DNA of 64,000 nt. Source: Cavia porcellus. Lineage: Eukaryota > Chordata > Mammalia > Rodentia > Caviidae. Positions within the stretch are counted from its first letter, which is position 1; every line of letters begins with the position of its first letter. The notes beneath the pieces were generated by a model. It was not told the origin of the DNA, searched no databases, and saw only the letters and a program-made list of their open reading frames with translations. The stretch covers positions 32,912,001 to 32,976,000 of the forward strand of contig NW_026947507.1 in NCBI RefSeq assembly GCF_034190915.1. Direction: 5' to 3'. The position numbers and the translations under genes were made by a program. This document shows positions 25,026 through 33,200 of the stretch, in pieces.

Positions 25026-26376
25026 ATGGAGCAGAAAACAAAATGAAGAAGACAAACTGACAACTAATCACAGAAAAAGATCTTAACAGAAATGAGGCAG
25101 AGAAGATTGGATGATAGGAACAGCTATTTTGGAGAAAATGATATCATAATAGGTAATGCTGATTTAATATCATCTTGTTTTGAAGTCCCATCAAGCTTTT
25201 GTTCTTCTGTCTCCATAGTTCTTAACATGTATCTTATTGGATTTTATTATATGTGATAGTATAAACAAAAACTTTTATAGACAAGGAGATTATACAGAAA
25301 CCATTGTTCATTTTCTGTTAGTTGATTCTAAATATCCTGTAATACTGTCATGCTCTTGAATGGTTTTACATTGTTTTGATATATTTGATGCTACAGAATA
25401 CAAAGTTATACTCAAAGATTCCAAGGAAAGAGACAATATAGTAACTATTTTTATGTCGGGATTATCTTGTGGTGAAACACTATTTTGCTTAAATGGTTAT
25501 GTTTTGATCTGCGCTGTTTTGTTGTTATGCCCTCTTTTATCTCAATCTCCATTTTATTATTTACTTTTTTATTTTTATCCTTTTAACTAAGGGAAAAATA
25601 AATAAAAATAGCAGAATATATTATAGTAACCCACTTAAATTTTCTATTAACTCGATTTGAAGCCCTGTATTGCTCTCACCATCTTGTTTTGACTGATGTC
25701 CCCCTATTCTGTTTTGCTTGATAGTACCAGGTTCAAAAGTTTAGGCAACAGCTGTGAAGATAGTGGGATTCATTATGATACCCATTCTGGTTGACTATTA
25801 TCTACTTTTGAAGATAATGTCTCTAATGTTTTAGTTTTGTTGGTTTCATTCTTTACTGTTTTGTTCAATTTTATTATAACTGATGATATAGGCAATTCTT
25901 TTTGAGATAGCGGGAGGCATTATGATAACCACTGTTGATCACCTTGTATTATATTTTTACATTATCTATTATGTCCACCCTTTTGATTTGACTGACTCTG
26001 TTCTGTTATGTCACATTTGGTTTTACTCTCTTCCAAAAAAGTAATAAGAACTTGGGAATAATAAAACCCAAAATGTGTAATAGTCATTGTACAAAAGGGA
26101 GGAAAAGAAAGTGCTCTAAATGATACAACTGCATGTATAATTAAGTGTATAAGATAGACAATGATATAACTGAGTTTTGTTGGATCATTGAACAGAACTG
26201 TTTGCAGTCTCACTGTTTGAATGTCCACTTTATATGCTTTAATTTTTTAACTTGAACAAATATTTCTAAGATGACAATATGTCATCCATTAACTAATGAT
26301 TTTCTACTGTTTATTTTTTTTCTGAAATTCTGTATAACATGTACCCTTTTTCTGCTTTTTTTTCTTTTTCTCCTTA
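25026..26376 (+). other. Long 3' untranslated region of the HAL1-like element
   Basis: This T-rich, non-coding stretch contains degenerate internal copies of a roughly 150-base unit. GATAGTGGGATTCATTATGAT (about 25760) recurs as GATAGCGGGAGGCATTATGAT (about 25908), and ATCTTGTTTTGA recurs at about 25171 and 25682. The 76-codon frame at 25360-25590 has no homology signal and I do not call it a gene. Confidence 0.6.
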
Positions 26377-26382
26377 AATAAA
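26377..26382 (+). terminator. Poly-A signal AATAAA of the HAL1-like element
   Basis: AATAAA lies just before the A-rich tail (26384-26406) that leads into the right target-site duplication. Confidence 0.75.
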
Positions 26383-26406
26383 ATTAAAAAAAAAAAAGAA
26401 AAAAAG

Positions 26407-26420
26407 AAAACAGAACAAAA
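26407..26420 (+). repeat. Right 14-bp target-site duplication of the HAL1-like element
   Basis: Exact copy of 23230-23243, directly after the A-tail. Confidence 0.9.
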
Positions 26421-26654
26421 ATGTAAAGGAAGGATGAATTCACTCTTCCTGCCTGAGCTCAGTCATCCATATTTTGCCACCTTGGAACACCAGCACTTCT
26501 TGAGCCTTATCACACTCATTCTGCCTGCTCCCTAAAGCTGTCAGACTTACAGTGAATTACAGCAGCAGCTGCTCTGACTCTATGCTTAGCAGACTGTGGG
26601 AACTTCTCAGCCTCCATAATCACTTGAGCCAGTTCTTGTTTTGTACACATATAT

Positions 26655-26682
26655 ACACGTGCATGCACACACACACACATGC
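26655..26682. repeat. (CA)n-like simple repeat
   Basis: Short alternating CA tract beside the end of the Tigger1 element. Confidence 0.7.
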
Positions 26683-26684
26683 AC

Positions 26685-26885
26685 CAGCATACCTTACAGA
26701 TTCTGTGGGTTCAGTCCCAGACTACTGCAAGAAAGCCAGTGATCATAACCAAGCAATTCATTTATGTTCTGTTTGTTTGTTTTTAGGTACATACAAAAGT
26801 TTTGTTTAAACTATACAATATTGTTTGCAATATGTCTAAAAAATCTACAGAGCTTAATTTGAAAATACTGTATTTCTTTTTAAAA
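26685..26885 (-). mobile_element. Tigger1 DNA transposon, first segment
   Basis: CAGCATACCTTACAGATTC with GGGTTCAGTCCCAGACTACTG matches the Tigger1 inverted-repeat end (cagGCATACC...GGTTCGGTTCCAGACCACCGC). It is followed by ATATGTCTAAAAAATCTACAG and TTTGAAAATACTGTATTTC, also in Tigger1 order. The element continues at 27328-27595 and 32786-33200 across two later insertions. Orientation comes from the transposase remnant in the third segment. Confidence 0.8.
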
Positions 26886-27327
26886 TGCTGTGTTAGCTTT
26901 ACGTAACTGTGACAAAATATCTGAGAATAACAACTTAAAGGAGAAAAGGTTTATTTTGGTTCATGATTTCCATCTGTGTATTGCTTCTGGGCCTGTGATG
27001 AAGCAGGATCTTTATTGCAGAAGGTGCGGCGAAGGAAAGCTGCTCACCTTGTAGCACTCAGAAAACAGAGAACAAGAGAGCCAGAGAAAGAGGAAGAGGT
27101 TAGAGACAAATACACCTTTGCAAGTCACACCTCCAGGTGTGACTCCTCCAACTAGATCCCACCCACCCCAATATCCACTGAACAATGAGCTTTTGATAAG
27201 GTTACCATTTGCATGAGCCAGTCTCCTTTCTCTCCATGGCTCTGAACACTGCTGTTTGGAAAGAAGCTCTCAATACATGAGAGCTCAATACGTGGGCCAC
27301 TTCACATTTGAACCAAAACACTGAGGA
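26886..27327 (-). repeat. MaLR-type LTR inserted into Tigger1, antisense
   Basis: Blocks in antisense MaLR order: AGGTTTATTTTGGTTCATGATT, CTGGGCCTGTGATGAAGCAGG, GGAAAGCTGCTCACC, CTCCTCCAACTAGATCCCACC and an end at ACATTTGAACCAAAACA. The two flanks rejoin into continuous Tigger1 sequence (AAATGCT before, ATCATCTGAG after). Confidence 0.75.
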
Positions 27328-27595
27328 TCATCTGAGTCTGCACTGAATCACATTTTTTGCTGGTAGAGGACCTATCTTGATATCAATAGCTGCTAACTGC
27401 TCAGGTTGCTGAAAGTTGGGGTGACTGTGACAATTTTTAAGAATAAGATAACAATGAAGTGTCCCTCATTCATTGATTCTTCCTTTCATGAGAGATTTGT
27501 GTGTAGCTCGTGGTCGTAGGTCACTGAGGATGGTCACTTTATACTCACAGTAGAATTTATTTCAAAATTGGAGTGAATCTTCTTAAACTCAGGCC
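27328..27595 (-). mobile_element. Tigger1 DNA transposon, second segment
   Basis: ATCATCTGAGTCTGCACTGA, GGTTGCTGAAAGTTGGGGTGA, CAATTTTTAAGAATAAGATAAC and TTTCAAAATTGGAGTGAATC follow the Tigger1 order. It stops exactly at the provirus 1 target duplication and resumes after the provirus at 32792. Confidence 0.85.
27590..27595. repeat. Left 6-bp target-site duplication of provirus 1
   Basis: CAGGCC here is repeated exactly at 32786-32791. Six bases is the usual duplication for class II (beta-type) endogenous retroviruses. Confidence 0.9.
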
Positions 27596-28078
27596 TGTCG
27601 ATGTCCGCTCCCGGCCGGCAGGAAGGACACACGACAAAGTCTGGTAGTGGACAACCTTTTCTTTTTATTTTCCTTCTCCGTACAGCCTGCCCTGGGTTCT
27701 CCCAGCTGAAGCCTCCTCTGGTCCGCTCCCCGCGGCTCCTTTTGTGCTTCAGTCTGCCCCAAAGCCTCTACCGGTCCGCTCTCCGCGGCTCCTTTTGGGC
27801 TTTTACTTCTGGGCTTCTACCTGGCTTCCTCTTCCGCCCAGGGGTGGCACCGGTATATATATGGGTACAGTGTCCAATCATGTTAAAGTAAGCAAGGCAA
27901 GCTGATTGGCTAACATCATCAGTTGCCAGGCAGACTATATTGTTGAGCGGGTTGTTTACGCGGTAAGCAGGAAACTAACATATTCGATGGGAGGGGTAAT
28001 CTACCTCAGGCTTTGCTCTTTACCACAGGCCGCACGTCCGCCGCGCAAGGCGAGCTATCACAGACGCGGCTCCCAACA
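27596..28078 (-). repeat. Provirus 1 3' LTR (483 bp)
   Basis: Ends TGTCGATG...CCCAACA on the plus strand. In sense orientation it has the U3 start TGTTGGGAGCC, a CCAAT box, a TATATATA box (27854-27862) and AATAAA (27664-27669). The segment between TATA and AATAAA holds a tandem duplication of about 53 bp (copies near 27713-27750 and 27764-27803) that provirus 2 lacks. Differences from the 5' LTR are seen in GTACAG/GCACAG, TATATG/TATACG, CGCGCA/CGCACA and GACGCGG/GATGCGG. Confidence 0.93.
27664..27669 (-). terminator. Poly-A signal in provirus 1 3' LTR
   Basis: AATAAA on the minus strand lies about 190 bases downstream of the TATA box, marking the end of R. Confidence 0.75.
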
Positions 28079-28100
28079 TCTCCCCCTATTTTATTTTTTA
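28079..28100 (-). other. Polypurine tract of provirus 1
   Basis: In sense orientation an A-rich run ending AGGGGGAGA abuts the 3' LTR start TGTTGGG. It is the plus-strand DNA primer site of reverse transcription. Confidence 0.85.
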
Positions 28101-28580
28101 TGAATGTGCGCATCGTAGCCCTTCCTGGACTGGGTGCAGAGGCTTATGCCCTATGTGTAGGCCCACCGTAGGTCCTTGGCTTAGACCCTGGTTGGCCATG
28201 CCATGGTCTGCCAAGGCCCTGAGGCCCTCGTCCTTTTTCTAGGGCCAGGCACAAACTGGACGGAACCTGGATGCACACAAGCTTGCACTCATTTCCTCTC
28301 CGTAAAGAAATCCCCTCGGAGAGAAATTTAGACCTGGGCAGCATCTAACAGTCCAGTGGCTTACGTGCAGGATGGGGTAGGGCCTGGCTTAGGTCGAGTC
28401 GTGCTGGGGAGGCACGCTCTTACCCGTCATTGACTCACCTACCCTGCTGTGTATTGTCACCTTATGGAGGAGAATGAGGGATGCCCGCCATATCTAGACT
28501 CGGTCGTGGGCCAATTGAGCAAGCCATGCATATGCCTGAGGATCTTCTTGTCCATTTCGGGCTACCGCTATTTCTATTCA
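28101..28580 (-). other. Non-coding region between pol and 3' LTR, provirus 1
   Basis: About 480 bases carry only short frames (66 codons or less), with no envelope motif, signal peptide or membrane segment. The same region exists in provirus 2 (42508-42979). Loss of env is typical of intracellular A-type particle elements. Confidence 0.75.
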
Positions 28581-28582
28581 TC

Positions 28583-30496
28583 TTATTGGTTGGTCTGTGA
28601 TGGATCTCCAGTAGGGCAGGTCTGATCTTCAGTCGAGGGCTTTGTTGCCCGTGTCAGTCTCTCCGGTATCCACAGTGGTTCTCGTCCCGGTTCCTGTGGG
28701 AAAACACAAACCGCGCCTCGGTTCCAGCTGACCACTGGATCCGGGCCCATCCATTGTCCTGTCAGGACATCTTTCCACTTCACCCACCCTTTATGGTTGG
28801 GGGAAGGGTTGCAGTGCTCCACGGCTGGGGAGCGATTATCATTATTTAAATTTAAAAAATTGTGTGTGAATAGTGCCATGGATAATCGTGCCTTTGGGGC
28901 CAGGCCTTGGCCTACTCCCCCTTTTTGTTTTTGTAAAATTTCTTTGAGGCTTCTATGAGCCCTCTCAATGATTCCTTGACCTTGGGGATTGTATGGGATA
29001 CCATGTTTTAATTGAACCTCCATCATTTTGCAGAACTCATTGAAGGCTTTGCCTATATAGGCTGGTCCATTATCAGTTTTTAATATTTTTGGTTTGCCCC
29101 ATGCGGCCCAAGCTGCCAGGCAATGATTGATCACATTAGACACTTTTTCACCTGTTTCTGCTGTTGCGAATATGACGTGAGAACAGGTGTCTGTGGAAAC
29201 ATGAACATATTTAAGAGTCCCAAACTCCTGTATATGTGTGATGTCCATCTGCCAAACATCACCAGGGATCAAACCTCGAGGGTTTACTCCCATCGGTATG
29301 GCAGGTTTGTATGTGGCACAGGAGTCACATAGTCGCACGATATCTCGTGCATCTGCTCTAGAAACATGGAAATGGTTTGCTAGTGTCCTGGCATTAACAT
29401 GAAACTTATCATGGAAGGCACGGGCTCGCTCGATTGGTGTTAGTAAGGTAAAAATCCATAACGGGCGAGTGGCAGTATCAGCAGCCGCATTCCCCTGTGC
29501 CATGGGCCCCGGCAGGGATGTATGTGCTCTTATGTGGGTGGTGAAGACCTTATGGTGTCTGTTCTGAAGCAATGTCTGGATAGACAGGAACAGTCCAGCC
29601 ACTGTGGAAGTGGATCTAATTAAACCGGCAGTCTCAAGCACTTGCATAGCATTGACCACATACCTAGAATCGGAGACAATATTAATGGCTTCTGAGAACC
29701 GTTCAAGAATCATTTTAACGATCTGCAGTTCCACCACCTGAGGCTGATCAGGTTCAAATTGTATGGTAACCGGGGGCTTGCCTAGGATCACATAGGCGCC
29801 TATCCCCGTCTTGGAGCCATCTGTGTATATTGTAGTTGCTGGGACTAATGGCTCAGAAGCAGTAACCTTTGGAAAAATTATAGGGTGCTGAGTGACAAAT
29901 GACAAGATAGGGTCTTTAGGGTATTGATTGTTTATATCTCCATGGAAAACACATCTCAGAATGGCCCAGGTATCTATGCAGGCAGCCAGGGTCTTGATCT
30001 GGCTGGCGGTATAGGGTACTCGGATGGCTTGTGGTCCTGAGCCAAAATGTTGGACAGCTCTATCATGCGCTTCAAGGGCCAATGAAGCAACTGCCTCCGG
30101 GTAATGCTCTATGACTTTTGCAGGTGAGACCTTAGGGTGTATCCACAGTAGTGGTCCTTTCTGCCAAATCACCGCTGTAGGCTGTAGACTAGTCTGTAGC
30201 AAACAGACATCAAAGGGTCGCCCTGGTTCAATTCTGTGTAAGGTAGCCCCACCTAAGGCTTCCTCCACTCTCTGTAAGGCAGCTCTTGCCTCAGGAGTGA
30301 GCCTCCTGTGGGAGGCTATATCTGGGTCTCCCTTCAGAAGGTCGAACAGGGGTTTGAGATCTGAATTTGGTATATGTACATATGGCCTAATCCAATTAAT
30401 GTCTCCCAATAGCTTTTGCATGTCATTTAGGGTCCTAACGCCATCAGTCCTAATGGTGACCTTCTGTATAAGTCTGGAGGCGACACTGAGGTCCAC
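28583..30496 (-). CDS. pol: Fused pro-pol remnant: RT connection, RNase H, integrase (deleted for dUTPase, protease, RT core)
   Basis: The frame is open for 637 codons from a GTG at 30496. The true entry is the upstream -1 frameshift at 30595-30601, since no ATG starts it. Residues 1-10 are the start of dUTPase. The reading then jumps into the RT thumb/connection (QKVTIRTDG), so the five dUTPase motifs (apart from the first), the protease and the RT YMDD box are gone. RNase H residues are present: D226 (YTDG), E256, D276, D340. Integrase looks complete: an H362-x3-H366-x23-C390-x2-C393 zinc site and catalytic D418, D475 and E511 with 35 residues between the last two. The frame ends at 28583 with no env. 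The 1490-bp deletion shifts frame by 2, which is exactly what joins the pro frame to the pol frame. Confidence 0.9.
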   Translation of the reverse strand: MDLSVASRLIQKVTIRTDGVRTLNDMQKLLGDINWIRPYVHIPNSDLKPLFDLLKGDPDIASHRRLTPEARAALQRVEEALGGATLHRIEPGRPFDVCLLQTSLQPTAVIWQKGPLLWIHPKVSPAKVIEHYPEAVASLALEAHDRAVQHFGSGPQAIRVPYTASQIKTLAACIDTWAILRCVFHGDINNQYPKDPILSFVTQHPIIFPKVTASEPLVPATTIYTDGSKTGIGAYVILGKPPVTIQFEPDQPQVVELQIVKMILERFSEAINIVSDSRYVVNAMQVLETAGLIRSTSTVAGLFLSIQTLLQNRHHKVFTTHIRAHTSLPGPMAQGNAAADTATRPLWIFTLLTPIERARAFHDKFHVNARTLANHFHVSRADARDIVRLCDSCATYKPAIPMGVNPRGLIPGDVWQMDITHIQEFGTLKYVHVSTDTCSHVIFATAETGEKVSNVINHCLAAWAAWGKPKILKTDNGPAYIGKAFNEFCKMMEVQLKHGIPYNPQGQGIIERAHRSLKEILQKQKGGVGQGLAPKARLSMALFTHNFLNLNNDNRSPAVEHCNPSPNHKGWVKWKDVLTGQWMGPDPVVSWNRGAVCVFPQEPGREPLWIPERLTRATKPSTEDQTCPTGDPSQTNQ

Positions 30497-32103
30497 ACCT
30501 GCTGACCCAGGGGTGGCCCTTGTTGAAGGCTGCCATCCTGAGCTGTCCTGTCTCTGGGGCGGGGGCCCGCCTGTGAAGGGGGCCCCCTCTGGCCGTTTTT
30601 TGGCCCTCTAGCATCTTGTCCACAAATACGGTTGCCCTGAGCATCAAAGACCGACCTACACTCCTCAGCTTTGTGTGATCCCCTTTTGCATCGCCCACAA
30701 ACATATGGTTCTTCATTCCTAGGGCGAGGCCTAGCATCTGCATTGTTTGGGCAGTGACGTTTAATGTGTCCTGGCTCCCCGCAGGCAAAACACCCTTTAG
30801 CCTTACATTCCCCTTCTAACCCGCGAGGTCCCCTCTGCTGTACAGCCGCGGCCAGGAGAGCAGCCACTCCCGAGTTGGAGAGCGGCCCCCCTATCTCTCT
30901 GCATATCCTAATCCAGGCGTTGAGGTCCTTGTTCTTATGAGGAGCTATCGCTGCCTTGCACTCCTTTGTACATTGCTCAAAAATCAGCTGTCTTACCAGC
31001 GGTCGAGCCACTCCCGGATCAGAAAATATCTTATCGGCAGCATCTTGCATTCGGGCCACAAAGTCAACAAATGGCTCTGTGGTACCCTGAATTATTTTTG
31101 AAAGACACAAGGAGGCTGTTCCGGCACTGCTTACCTGTTTCCAGGCGCGGAGCCCTATGGCATTGATTTGTTCATAGACAGCGCCGGGGAACTGGGTCTG
31201 GTCATCAGCGTGCCGACCTTCTCCCATAAGCATTTCCTTGTTCCACCCCCGGTTTCCCCGACTGGCGTTTCTCTCAGCCTGCTCTGCAGAGAACTCTGCG
31301 TACCAGGCTCGCCAATCCAGGTAACTGCCCGAGGGCAGACACGCCTTTGCCAGCTGAATCCAGTCCGCGGGGGTGAGGGGCCCAGAAGACAGATTCTCCA
31401 GCATGGCAATGGTGTAAGGCGCAGTCGGCCCAAAGGTTGTAACTGCATTTTTAAGTTCTCTAATCTGTTTTATCTCAAAAGGCTCCCATACATTGCGTCC
31501 CTGGCCCATAGCTACTTGTACAGGAAATATCTCGTAGGGGCCACTATCTATCCCAGGTGGATGTACCTCATGAGACAAGCGTCCCCCCTGCCAAAGCCGC
31601 CTGTAAAAATACCGACCCGCCGGCGGCGGAGCATAAGACAGCGGCCGTGATTGGGCGGAAAATGGGGGCCCGTGCATCACTTCCTGTTCTGGCGAAAGGG
31701 GAGGGAGCTCCCAGGCGGCCGCCTCGTGGTGAGGGATCGCCTCCCTCTCGCGCCGGGGAGCGCTCAGGAGCTCTCTACTCCTCCGCAGACCAGGTTGAGC
31801 AGAGCGCAATTCGCGGGGCAACGCTGGAAAAGAACCCTGCGACTCCTTATTGAGCGACTTAGGCTCCTGACAGCTGGTCTCTTTGGCCTCCTTGCCATTC
31901 AACTTTCCCTCGTCCTCGGAGTCAGACGACTCCGAGGCTAGAGCCCCGTCCTCCTCCTTAGCATCCTTGTTCCCCTTGACGGACCCCTCTCGGGAGCTCC
32001 CTGACTGGGCCTGCTCAGATACCCTGCGTACTTTTGTAAGCTCTTGAGAGCTTTCTCCACAACCACCCTCGCTCTTAGTGTTGCTACCTAACATGTTTCC
32101 CAT
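30427..32103 (-). CDS. gag: Gag polyprotein of provirus 1
   Basis: Gag builds the particle: matrix, capsid and nucleocapsid. The 558-codon frame starts at ATG 32103, 200 bases inside the 5' LTR, with MGNMLGS, a likely N-myristoylation signal. An acidic, serine-rich region at about 50-80 is followed by a proline-rich segment and capsid. The major homology region lies at about 339-353 (QGTTEPFVDFVARMQ). Two zinc knuckles of CX2CX4HX4C form are at 438-451 and 469-482. K502-N503 is coded by the AAA AAC of the frameshift heptamer. The end differs from provirus 2 because the 1490-bp deletion begins before the usual stop, adding about ten foreign residues. Confidence 0.93.
   Translation of the reverse strand: MGNMLGSNTKSEGGCGESSQELTKVRRVSEQAQSGSSREGSVKGNKDAKEEDGALASESSDSEDEGKLNGKEAKETSCQEPKSLNKESQGSFPALPRELRSAQPGLRRSRELLSAPRREREAIPHHEAAAWELPPLSPEQEVMHGPPFSAQSRPLSYAPPPAGRYFYRRLWQGGRLSHEVHPPGIDSGPYEIFPVQVAMGQGRNVWEPFEIKQIRELKNAVTTFGPTAPYTIAMLENLSSGPLTPADWIQLAKACLPSGSYLDWRAWYAEFSAEQAERNASRGNRGWNKEMLMGEGRHADDQTQFPGAVYEQINAIGLRAWKQVSSAGTASLCLSKIIQGTTEPFVDFVARMQDAADKIFSDPGVARPLVRQLIFEQCTKECKAAIAPHKNKDLNAWIRICREIGGPLSNSGVAALLAAAVQQRGPRGLEGECKAKGCFACGEPGHIKRHCPNNADARPRPRNEEPYVCGRCKRGSHKAEECRSVFDAQGNRICGQDARGPKNGQRGPPSQAGPRPRDRTAQDGSLQQGPPLGQQVWTSVSPPDLYRRSPLGLMALGP
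30561..30601 (-). promoter_or_regulatory. Gag-pro -1 ribosomal frameshift signal, provirus 1
   Basis: The heptamer AAAAAAC (30601 to 30595) is read A_AAA_AAC in the gag frame. A 7-base spacer is followed by GGGGGCCC (30587-30580), an 11-base loop and GGGCCCCC (30568-30561), a perfect 8-bp GC stem. The -1 frame opens into the dUTPase start. AAAAAAC is the known IAP and betaretroviral slippery site type. Confidence 0.85.
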
Positions 32104-32219
32104 CTTTTAATATGTTACTCACCGCGTGAGGCCCAAGGAATCCGCCACTTACGCGTGAGCCTGAGGGGAGTCTAAAAGCCCTGTAGGTGCGCGCCACCCA
32201 GAGCCCAGGCTTATCCCCA

Positions 32220-32228
32220 ACTCACCTG
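32220..32228 (-). promoter_or_regulatory. Consensus splice donor in provirus 1 leader
   Basis: In sense orientation CAG|GTGAGT, a perfect mammalian 5' splice site, lies in the leader between primer site and gag. A second GCG|GTGAGT-type site sits directly before the gag ATG. With env lost, the acceptor it once served is not evident. Confidence 0.5.
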
Positions 32229-32282
32229 TCTCGCAGCTCTGTACTGGAGCGTTGTCCACTTCCACGTCTCGGGGGTGATCAG

Positions 32283-32300
32283 TCCCCGGGCGGGCCTCCA
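32283..32300 (-). other. Primer-binding site, provirus 1
   Basis: Two bases after the 5' LTR the sense strand reads TGGAGGCCCGCCCGGGGA, beginning with the TGG that pairs with a tRNA CCA end. It is not the phenylalanine-tRNA site I know from mouse IAP. It partly resembles the glycine-tRNA (CCC) 3' end, with mismatches. Confidence 0.6.
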
Positions 32301-32302
32301 AA

Positions 32303-32785
32303 TGTCGATGTCCGCTCCCGGCCGGCAGGAAGGACACACGACAAAGTCTGGTAGTGGACAACCTTTTCTTTTTATTTTCCTTCTCCGCACAGCCTGCCCT
32401 GGGTTCTCCCAGCTGAAGCCTCCTCTGGTCCGCTCCCCGCGGCTCCTTTTGTGCTTCAGTCTGCCCCAAAGCCTCTACCGGTCCGCTCTCCGCGGCTCCT
32501 TTTGGGCTTTTACTTCTGGGCTTCTACCTGGCTTCCTCTTCCGCCCAGGGGTGGCACCGGTATATATACGGGTACAGTGTCCAATCATGTTAAAGTAAGC
32601 AAGGCAAGCTGATTGGCTAACATCATCAGTTGCCAGGCAGACTATATTGTTGAGCGGGTTGTTTACGCGGTAAGCAGGAAACTAACATATTCGATGGGAG
32701 GGGTAATCTACCTCAGGCTTTGCTCTTTACCACAGGCCGCACGTCCGCCGCACAAGGCGAGCTATCACAGATGCGGCTCCCAACA
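32303..32785 (-). repeat. Provirus 1 5' LTR (483 bp)
   Basis: Same length as the 3' LTR and 479 of 483 bases identical by eye. It ends exactly at the right target duplication CAGGCC (32786-32791). Confidence 0.93.
32561..32616 (-). promoter_or_regulatory. Provirus 1 LTR promoter: CCAAT and TATA boxes
   Basis: In sense orientation GCCAATC (core at 32612-32616) stands about 45 bases before TATATATA (32561-32568). Transcription would start some 25-30 bases further on, toward lower coordinates. Confidence 0.7.
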
Positions 32786-32791
32786 CAGGCC
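32786..32791. repeat. Right 6-bp target-site duplication of provirus 1
   Basis: CAGGCC, identical to 27590-27595. Confidence 0.9.
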
Positions 32792-33200
32792 CTGTTTTAT
32801 CAACAAATTTATGTAACGTTCTAATTCCTTTGATGTCATTTCAACAATATCACAATATTTTCACTGGGAGGAGATTCCATGCCAACCATTTTCCTAGCTC
32901 ATCCATAAGATGCAATTCCTTATTCATTAAACATTCATTATAAGACTGCAGCAACTCACGCATTCACATCTTTCAGCTCTGCTTTTTATTCTAGTTCTTT
33001 TACTATTTCTACCACATCTGCAATTATTTTTTCCACCAAAGTCCAAACCACTTATTCATGCATGAGGGTTATAATCACTTCCCCAAACTCCTGGTAACAC
33101 TGAGATTTTAACCTCCATCCATGAATCACAAGTCTTCTTAGTAGCATCTAGAATAGTGAGTCATTTCCAGAAGTTTCCAGTTTTCTAGATTTTCAGTGCC
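32792..33200 (-). mobile_element. Tigger1 DNA transposon, third segment with decayed transposase
   Basis: Continues the Tigger1 sequence cut at 27595. On the minus strand, parts of the pogo-type transposase C-terminal region can be read in pieces, for instance a LDATKK..CDSW-like stretch from about 33110-33165 and a LLMDE-like stretch near 32900. Several stops and frameshifts make it non-functional. The match ends at about 33200. Confidence 0.75.

Larger units (their letters stand above)
23244..26406 (+). mobile_element. Full-length ORF2-less LINE-1 (HAL1-like) retrotransposon
   Basis: The unit is bounded by an exact 14-bp target-site duplication. It starts GGGGCTTCCGGGAG, close to the usual G-rich L1 start, and has an AACATGGCGG site (YY1-type) at about +15. 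A 766-bp G/C-richer 5' UTR leads to ORF1 at 24010. ORF1 is followed by about 1.35 kb without any ORF2-like frame: no endonuclease or reverse transcriptase motif is present in any frame. A poly-A signal (26377-26382) and an A-rich tail end it. Half-L1 (HAL1) elements are known ORF1-only L1 derivatives mobilised by L1 ORF2 protein in trans. The clean duplication and tail argue against a random internal deletion of an old copy, but an L1 that lost ORF2 before insertion is formally the same thing. Confidence 0.85.
27596..32785 (-). mobile_element. Provirus 1: env-less IAP-like class II endogenous retrovirus with internal deletion
   Basis: Two 483-bp LTRs (27596-28078 and 32303-32785) with TG...CA ends flank 4224 bases of interior. 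In sense orientation the LTR begins TGTTGGGAGCCGC, like mouse IAP LTRs. The order on the minus strand is: LTR, primer site, gag, a pro-pol frame missing its first part, about 500 non-coding bases, polypurine tract, LTR. There is no env frame. Compared with provirus 2, bases equivalent to 44872-46361 (1490 bp) are missing. The LTR pair differs at 4 positions of 483, all transitions, so insertion was recent. It sits inside Tigger1. Confidence 0.93.

Noticed and set aside
28101..28580. Possible env remnant in provirus 1
   Set aside because: No signal peptide, membrane segment or frame longer than 66 codons in either provirus.
30111..30611. 166-codon plus-strand frame, and its twin at 44516-44911
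   Set aside because: Antisense shadow of pol. It has no motif of its own.
31168..31650. 160-codon plus-strand frame within provirus 1, and its twin at 47063-47548
   Set aside because: Antisense shadow of gag. It appears in both copies only because the gag sequence is shared.
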